This document shows, piece after piece, positions 9,572-15,579 of a stretch of 15,579 nucleotides of DNA. Below the pieces are notes generated by a model, which was not told the origin of the DNA, did not search any database, and saw nothing but the letters and a program-made list of their open reading frames with translations. This stretch comes from Conidiobolus incongruus B7586 (lineage: Eukaryota; Entomophthoromycota; Entomophthoromycetes; Entomophthorales; Conidiobolaceae). The translations under genes were made by a program, and so were the position numbers. How positions within the stretch are numbered: position 1 is the first letter of the stretch; each line of letters opens with the position of its first letter. The stretch is taken from assembly GCA_000697335.1 (NCBI GenBank), contig JNEM01007724.1, forward strand, positions 1 through 15,579, in the 5' to 3' direction.

Positions 9572-11248
9572 TTATTCATGATCTTGCGATTTAATACTTT
9601 CTTTTGGTAATGGAATATTAGGTAATGCTAGGACACTTATCAATCCAATTATAGCAAAGGGGATAAGACATATATAACTATATCGGAATGCTACAAAATA
9701 GCAATTTTTTAAGACTTCTTTGTCTTGATGGTTTAAAGTATCAATGACTTGTGATGATAATAGATTTCCTGGATTGATCGATGGTAAGTAAAGCGATAGT
9801 TGATTATGTAAAGTATTGTTATATACACTGCCAATTATTGTCAACCCAATGATATTTCCAACATTCATGATAAAAGTAGAAAATCCTGATACAATAGCGA
9901 CATCTTGTTCTTTAACACTTATTTGGCATGTGAGTATTCCCAGTTGATATATGAAACCAATTCCCATACCATTGATTACCTCGAATATCACCTGTTCCGC
10001 TGTTGATGAATCTTGTCTAATGAAAGCTAAGAGACAAACCCCGACTAGATTGATAATACCCCCAGCCCACATAACTCCACGAATAGTTTTGAATATTTTA
10101 ATTAAATAACTTGATAAGACACAGAATAACGAAATGGATATTAAAAATGGTATCAGCATGTATCCTGAATAGGTAGGAGAAGTGTTATGAACCGTTTGGA
10201 AATATACTGGAATATAGAATGCTCCAACTATGTTGACAGCTGCAGATGTAAAATTAGCAATGCTGCATAATATCACTTCACGGACAAATACATGGGCAGG
10301 TAAAACGGGCTCAGCCGCAATTTTACATTGAATGAATAGAAAGAAAATAAATGATATTGCCATAACTATAAATAAAACTATAACTGTTAATGAATTCCAT
10401 GGATATTCATGACCACCCCAGCTGGTCGCGAGAATTAATGTGACCATAGTTATTACCAAAGAAATTGAACCCAAGAAGTCAACCCTCTTAATCTTAGACA
10501 GTATATCTCCTTCTGATTTAGGTAAATCAAGTACAAAAATTACGAGCATTAACAAAATTACACTCATTCCAGCCATCCAATAGAACACAATTCTCCAGGA
10601 AGCTTGAGCCATCATTCCACCTACAATAGGTCCAAGTACCTGAGAAATTGCATAAGTGACAGAGATCAAACCAAGATATGATGACCGTTTCTCAATAGGA
10701 ATGATATCAGAAGCCATAATAAAGCTCATGCTCATTAAACCACCACCGCCAATTCCTGAAATAACTCTGAAAATAATTAACATTGTCATTGTGCTCGCCA
10801 GTCCACTACCTAGGCACCCAATAGCAAACACTACAATAGCAAAGATTTCGACAGGTTTTCTACCAAATATATCGCTCAACTTTCCAAATAACGGAGTGAA
10901 AGCTACAACGGTTAGAAGATAGCCGCCAGCAATCCATGTCAGTGAGCCAAAAGCATTAAGATCTTTAGAAATTGTTTCTGTTATAGTTGAGACTGCTGTT
11001 TCATTGAGCGATCCGATGAATACTCCTAATACAAGGCCTAAAGAAGTCAAAATTGTGATTATCACAGAAATCGTCTGTTTCCAAATTGTTGAGTACGTAT
11101 TCAGAGATTGATTAATATTGCTTGGATTCGTTAAACTTAATGATACTGCTTCCTTCATTTCATTGCTGTTAGATATTTCAATTTGAAAATTATTAGAATA
11201 TTTATCCTTTGTTAAATCTATACCCTTCTCTATATTATCAAATGACAT
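9572..11248 (-). CDS. Copy C: DHA2-family MFS drug:H+ antiporter, 14 TM
   Basis: This is an intact, intronless 558-residue paralogue of copy B with the same plan: polar N-terminal tail (1-56), helix 1 with NETAVST (E83), GSLTWIAGGYLLT in helix 2, motif A GKLSDIFGRKP (122-132), motif B-like RVISGIGGGG, motif C-like VLGPIVGG (204-211), then the SEGDI and IKRVDF central loop. It matches B at 140 of 168 positions over B residues 91-258. It differs most in the N-terminal tail, where only short blocks such as NEMK and a TNP are shared, and in the loop before the last helix (after YLPS). This pattern suggests a conserved transport core with altered regulation or specificity, which is inference. The predicted role is proton-driven efflux at a membrane, substrate unknown. 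The ATG lies 61 bp below a TATA box matching that of copy B. Confidence 0.95.
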   Translation of the reverse strand: MSFDNIEKGIDLTKDKYSNNFQIEISNSNEMKEAVSLSLTNPSNINQSLNTYSTIWKQTISVIITILTSLGLVLGVFIGSLNETAVSTITETISKDLNAFGSLTWIAGGYLLTVVAFTPLFGKLSDIFGRKPVEIFAIVVFAIGCLGSGLASTMTMLIIFRVISGIGGGGLMSMSFIMASDIIPIEKRSSYLGLISVTYAISQVLGPIVGGMMAQASWRIVFYWMAGMSVILLMLVIFVLDLPKSEGDILSKIKRVDFLGSISLVITMVTLILATSWGGHEYPWNSLTVIVLFIVMAISFIFFLFIQCKIAAEPVLPAHVFVREVILCSIANFTSAAVNIVGAFYIPVYFQTVHNTSPTYSGYMLIPFLISISLFCVLSSYLIKIFKTIRGVMWAGGIINLVGVCLLAFIRQDSSTAEQVIFEVINGMGIGFIYQLGILTCQISVKEQDVAIVSGFSTFIMNVGNIIGLTIIGSVYNNTLHNQLSLYLPSINPGNLLSSQVIDTLNHQDKEVLKNCYFVAFRYSYICLIPFAIIGLISVLALPNIPLPKESIKSQDHE

Positions 11249-11308
11249 AATATTATTTCTATTAAAGTTTTTTATATAAAATTATCAATGAATTCTATCA
11301 AAACTTAA

Positions 11309-11316
11309 TATTTATA
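11309..11316 (-). promoter_or_regulatory. TATA box of copy C
   Basis: The minus strand reads TATAAATA, with CTAGG immediately upstream, 61 bp before the copy C ATG. The same arrangement precedes copy B. Conservation of sequence and spacing between paralogues whose other upstream DNA has diverged supports a real core promoter. Confidence 0.75.
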
Positions 11317-11412
11317 CCTAGTTTCAATATTATGTATGGATAATTTTCAATCAATGATTGCCAAGAATCATTAATTCACCACAATAACCCGCTATTTGGC
11401 CATCCAACTTCT

Positions 11413-11417
11413 ATTGG
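11413..11417 (-). promoter_or_regulatory. Candidate CCAAT box upstream of copy C
   Basis: The minus strand reads AATAGCCAATAG here, with CCAAT about 97 bp upstream of the TATA box. The surrounding 11380-11430 is distinctly less AT-rich than nearby spacer and holds a second similar word (GGCCAAATAG) about 20 bp away. The spacing is typical for CCAAT-binding (HAP/NF-Y type) sites, but copy B shows no equivalent. Confidence 0.3.
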
Positions 11418-11430
11418 CTATTTTTTGGGG

Positions 11431-12114
11431 CATAATTTTTGTAAAATATAAAAGATCATAAAATTTGATGTAATTTATCTATAATTTAAATATTGGTATT
11501 TTCATAAATACTTTCATATTGAAATAATTTAATACCCAAAAATTTAACTATACTAATCTTGCTATTGCATGATTTATATATATATACATATATCTTATCT
11601 CAAGAAAAATTCAATATAATGAATTTATTATGCAATTTTTTTAGGAAATATTCAATGAATATGAATTACATGGCTAAATTGCATGCAATTTGGCTGGTAT
11701 CATGCTTTTTTGCTAATACTGAATTGAATACAGTATTATTAATTGTTCCTTAAAATGTTTTTTAGTAAATTTAATTTCAATTCAACAAGAACATTATTTG
11801 GCTTATATTAAGTTTTGTAAAATCATACCTAATTTGGATCTTAAAACTTTAAAGCATAATTAGCATACAAAATAATAAAAATCGCTCTTCATTTAAAAAA
11901 GTGATGTTATTAAAAATTACATATTCTGTGAATCAGCAAATATTATTGTAGTATAATTTAAGTAAATATAGCCCTTAATTCTGATAAATTATAATTGAAA
12001 TTATCAGCCTCATCAAAATATAAGAACAATTGTTAAGTATTTCATTAATAAAATTTTTACTTTTTCATTTCTATGTCAATTTTATTAAATCTCAAGGTTG
12101 GAAAGTTATTAGAG
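11431..12114. other. Gene-free spacer between copies C and D
   Basis: AT-rich noncoding DNA with an alternating TA tract at about 11575-11586. A 64-codon plus-strand frame at 11559-11753 is rich in Leu, Asn, Tyr and Met and shows no recognisable family. I treat it as chance. Confidence 0.5.
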
Positions 12115-12225
12115 GATTTTTTTTTCAGATAAAGTGATTTTATGTAGAGCAAATCAATCAGTACTCCCACGATAGCTAATGGAATCATTTAAATAAAAAT
12201 ATATTTTAATATTTACAAAAATAAT

Positions 12226-12254
12226 AACTTAGGAATTGTCTATTTTCCTAAGTT
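12226..12254. repeat. 10-bp inverted repeat within copy D remnant
   Basis: AACTTAGGAA at 12226-12235 is followed after 9 bases by its exact complement, TTCCTAAGTT, at 12245-12254. It lies over the decayed C-terminal region of copy D (the LT-stop-ENRQFL segment), so it is most likely coincidental rather than a terminator. Confidence 0.5.
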
Positions 12255-12326
12255 AAACTACTAACAACTTGAATGGATAGAATCACTAAATAGTTTAAAT
12301 AGTTGTTCAACTCTTGTGCAACATTA

Positions 12327-12504
12327 TGAGTGGATCCGTTTTCAAATTTCCAAAATTTACCTAATACAATGATTTATTATAAAATATGTTTATATTAGGT
12401 ATAATATATCATTCAATTTGATAAATTTTGGAAATTTAAAAACGGCTCCACCCATTTTTATTTTATTTTTAATCCAAAATTTCAAAAAAATTTGGATCCA
12501 CTAA
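12327..12504 (+). mobile_element. MITE-like DNA transposon, copy 1 (178 bp)
   Basis: This short non-coding element is inserted in pseudogene D. Its ends are near-perfect inverted repeats: TGAGTGGATCC on the left, and TTAGTGGATCC read inward from the right (10 of 11). TA lies on both sides (12325-12326 and 12505-12506). The left end also has a longer inverted partner inside the element: 12327-12361 against 12420-12454 agree at 31 of 35 positions. Dropping the element and one TA makes the flanking D sequence read VYNNNVAQELNNYL, aligning without gaps to VYNNTLHNQLSLYL of copy C, so the boundaries are well fixed. TA duplication with short inverted ends points to the Tc1/mariner superfamily by known target preference. 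No transposase is present, so movement would need one encoded elsewhere. Confidence 0.88.
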
Positions 12505-14790
12505 TATTGTTATAAACTCTATGAACAATGGCCAAATCCACCACACCACCAAAATTCAAGATAAAATAGAGGAATACAGAAACAATAGCTACATTCTTAC
12601 TTTCTATTCTAATTTGACAGGAAAGAATAGCTAATTGATAGGTTAATTCGATTTCTGTAGCCTCGATAATTAGATAAGTAATATGTTCTATATCAGAAAT
12701 GTCTCCTCTAATAAAGTCAATAGAAAAACTCTAAGCTGATTAATCTCATCCTCATCACATCTCCCATAGTCTTGGACGTTTTGTACAGGTATCTAGAGAA
12801 TAGACAAAATAGAGATAAAAACTCTAAAAATGGAATTAATTTATAACCTGATCTGGTTGGATTTTCGTGTACAGTTTGAAAATAGACTCGAAAGTACAAT
12901 ATACGGACGATATTGATGGCACCGGCTGCGACATTCGCTACATTACATAAAATCACTTAGCGAACAAATGCTTTTGGAAGTATTATAGATTCGATTAATA
13001 TTTTTAATTGAACTACAAAAAGCAATAAGAATCATCATGAAATCTATAAAATAATGATTGCAGTGTAATTCCATCAGTATTTTTGACTGTGCCAAGTAGC
13101 AGCAAGGATTAAAGTCACAACACTAATAAAAACTGTATTGGTTCCCAAAAAGTCTACCTGCTTGATCTTGGAAGTAATATCTCCTTCTGAAGATCGTAAA
13201 CCTAATACAAAATTTCTAGGATGGCTAAAATAAAACTGATACAAATCAAAAAGTAGCACACGATTCTCCAGAAGCTTCCAAGGTTAGACCTCCATTGATA
13301 GAATCAATAGTTTGTGATACAGTGTAGGTTAGAGAAATGAGTCCAAATTATGACTCACGATTCTTAAATTTAATGATATTAAAAAACATAATAAAACTGA
13401 CACTAATCCATCCCCTCCAATACCTGTGGTAACTCTAAGGATAATTAAAAGTTGGGGTGTTAGCCAATTCACATTCTTATATCCAACCAAAAAGATCACA
13501 AAAACGAGAATTTAAATTGGCTTGCTTCCAAACTCACTAATTTTCCAAGCAATGGTTTAAAAGATAATAAATTAATCAAATATCCGCTCACTATGCAAGT
13601 GAATGATCCAGAATCGTTAAGTCTTTTGCTCTAGTTTCAGTAACCGTAAAAATCGCAGTGTCATTGATTGACGCAAAAGAATTACCGAATAACAGACCTA
13701 GAATTGCTAAGACCTTCAAGGAAAGAGATTTCATTTTAATTTTATTATTCTGAGCATTTATATTTTTGATATTTTCATTTTTGGTTGATGAAATACCTTT
13801 TCCTGACCTTGAATTATTAGTGATTTGATTCTTTTATAATATTTTATAAGATAATGCTATATATGATAATACCTACTGATCCATTATTATCCATTATTAC
13901 ATATCAAAAAGAGTTAATGAAAAGTATAAAAGAATATCTTATATTATTAAATTCACTTTTATTATGCAATCCGAGTCTATTATTTAATCATTTTTTTGAT
14001 TGCTTGAAGATTATTCCTGGTTTAAATTATTCTCATTGCCTCTTTTAATATTCAAATATGAAAAATATGTTCATATATAATAATTTTGACCTTGAATAGT
14101 GATATTCTAAATTGTGTTTAACAAATTAAATTCAAAATTATTTAGATATTTTTTGATTATTTAAATATTATTATTTTGTAATAATTTTATAATTAAATAT
14201 ATACTTTTATACTCTTATATACCATTATATTATTAGTTTACTTTTTTAGTAATTGTTAAAAAAGGATAAATAATGAAACTATTATTATTGGAAAGGTTTA
14301 TATCAGTTTATATCACCATTATTGGCTTTATAAACTAATTCTTTTATATGTATATAATAATTCAACTATAGAGGCTTTTAATTATAATTAATTTTTCTAT
14401 AGTTATTTTATTTTTAAATATAAATTTAATATCAATTATTTTATTATATGATTTTATTTTGTTTTTTAATTTTTTTAAAGTAACATATATTTTTTGATAA
14501 TAAATTAAAATATTAAATAATTTATATTATATTACGTGAATAAAAATTCAATAAATCATTTATAACATTTTTTAATAATTTTTGATAATATTATAATAAT
14601 TATAATCAAATAATTCGTATTGATCAATGATTTATTATATTAGTATAAACTGTTCTAAAAATCTTTTTTCGGATTTATTATGAATTTTTTAAGTTTTTAC
14701 TTTTATATCTAAAATTTAAGCAAAGCTTAATATTGGTTTATAATTAATTTAACTTGAAATATTTAAAATTTTATATTATTTCCTTGCCAA

Positions 14791-14805
14791 TATATATATA
14801 TATAT
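14791..14805. repeat. (TA)n microsatellite
   Basis: A 15-base alternating T/A tract in the AT-rich right arm. Shorter tracts of the same kind occur near 14969-14979 and 15241-15253; both of these are followed by CTAATA. Confidence 0.8.
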
Positions 14806-15387
14806 TTATATGTTTTTTTATTTTTATTAATTAAATATAATAATTTAATATAGAATTATAGTCGATTATTAAAAATTGATATAATTTTATTTAATCATTA
14901 ATTTTAATTATTATAAATATTAATATAAATTATTAAATATATTTATATTAAAATGTTTTTTATTATTAATATATATATACTAATAAAAATGAGTTATAAA
15001 ATAAAAATCACTTATATATTTACTTGTAACTTAAATAATTCTTAACTTAATTAATTTAAATTAAAGTATATAATTAAGGTATATTACCTGATTATAATAG
15101 GTTATATTTAATTATATTTAATATATTATTGGTTAATATATGAAAACTTAAATTTTAAATAAGGTGAGTTATAAATTTATAAGTTTATAAGTTAAGTGGA
15201 TATAAAGAACAAAAATTATTTAAATGATTTTTTTATTAAATTATATATATATACTAATATTATTATTTTAAATAATATTAATATTAAAATACTTTAATCC
15301 CTTTTTATAAAAATTTATTTAAATATAAATCAACTTTATAATAAAGGTAAATCAACTTGTAAAATTATTATAATTACTAATGTTAGC

Positions 15388-15408
15388 TAGTTTACTATAG
15401 TTAAACTA
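15388..15408. repeat. Small palindrome in right arm
   Basis: TAGTTTA and its complement TAAACTA flank a 7-base centre that includes the palindrome CTATAG. Function unknown; short palindromes arise easily in such DNA. Confidence 0.4.
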
Positions 15409-15579
15409 TTAAAAATTATAGTAAAGCTATATTTAAACTTAAACTTAAGTTTGATAAAATTATAAATTAATATAATAAAAGGTATATTTATAGGTTAGTT
15501 AATAATAATAAGTATAATATTACTATAAAAATACAGAATAAATTATAAAACTATATAAAAATATTAGTTAGTATTAATA

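Larger units (their letters stand above)
12115..13833 (-). pseudogene. Copy D: decayed DHA2-type MFS transporter with transposon insertion
   Basis: This full-length but heavily broken paralogue reads from a Ser/Asn/Lys-rich tail (open after a TAA at 13834-13836) into helix 1 (LAILGLLFG, then INDTAIFTVTET). It continues with weak helix 2-3 remnants (PLLGKL), LIILRVTTGIGG, LISLTYTVSQ, SEGDITSKIKQVDFLG, ILPKAFVR, VYFQTVH, YQLAILSCQI, ILNFGGVV, VYNN and finally ENRQFLSYYF and MIPLAIVGV near 12165-12190. Breaks include a frame change after AKDLT (about 13620), others in the helix 2-5 region, several stops around 13030-13075, TAA at 12957-12959 (Gln in the FVRQV of B), and a TAG just before ENRQ matching Gln of LTQENR in B. 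A 178 bp MITE-like element splits the gene between VYNN and the last loop. The original start codon is not identifiable. More breaks than copy A suggest longer decay. Confidence 0.92.
13834..15579. other. AT-rich gene-free right arm
   Basis: Composition falls sharply beyond copy D: 8 G/C in 14101-14160, 6 in 14521-14580 and only 1 in 14881-14940. No credible gene is seen. A 64-codon plus-strand frame at 13854-14048 looks like chance. The arm carries TA microsatellites, A/T runs and small palindromes, for example TTATAAATTTATAA at 15169-15182. Confidence 0.7.

Noticed and set aside
10656-10922. Plus-strand open frame of 88 codons
   Set aside because: It is antisense to intact copy C and reflects the conserved coding sequence on the other strand.
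12115-13833. Copy D as a gene read with a reassigned stop codon
   Set aside because: All three stop codons occur inside it, together with frame changes, whereas B and C have no internal stops and use TGG for Trp.
11559-14048. Plus-strand open frames at 11559-11753 and 13854-14048
   Set aside because: Both have about 64 codons, are low in complexity, have no promoter module like those of B and C, and match no family I recognise.

Overview
The window looks like nuclear DNA from a very AT-rich fungus. The evidence is two intact, intronless genes for 14-helix major facilitator drug transporters of the fungal DHA2 (drug:H+ antiporter-2) type, TATAAATA core promoters, large AT-rich intergenic spaces and a small TA-flanked inverted-repeat transposon. 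An early-diverging lineage such as the arbuscular mycorrhizal (Glomeromycotina) fungi would fit the composition and the TATA boxes. That placement is inference only, because no rRNA, tRNA or other marker gene is present.

Layout: the whole gene content is one tandem family of four DHA2 transporter copies, all on the minus strand. Copy A (781-2260) and copy D (12115-13833) are decayed pseudogenes. Copies B (6153-7820) and C (9572-11248) between them are intact, at 555 and 558 aa. B and C agree at 140 of 168 positions over B residues 91-258 (hand count). Each has a TATAAATA box 61-62 bp before its ATG, preceded by a CTAGG or CTAGGG motif, so the promoter was apparently duplicated with the gene.

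Non-genic parts: 1-780 and 13834-15579 are extremely AT-rich; sampled 60-base lines have 1-8 G/C. The 3.9 kb gap between A and B is about 22% GC in a sampled line and holds no convincing gene, but it contains a GC-richer block (2880-3215) that may be a decayed unknown gene. Two copies of a short non-autonomous, MITE-like DNA transposon are present: a well-preserved 178 bp copy inside pseudogene D (12327-12504) and a diverged copy of about 199 bp upstream of gene B (8105-8303). Removing the first copy plus one TA restores the D reading frame exactly.

Functionally, B and C are predicted membrane exporters of small toxic compounds or metabolites. The region reads as a birth-and-death locus: repeated local duplication of a transporter gene, with the outer copies dying and the inner two kept. 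I found no sign of a novel multi-gene system. The most informative signals are the transposon with its readable empty site, the conserved promoter module and the sharp change in composition around the cluster.
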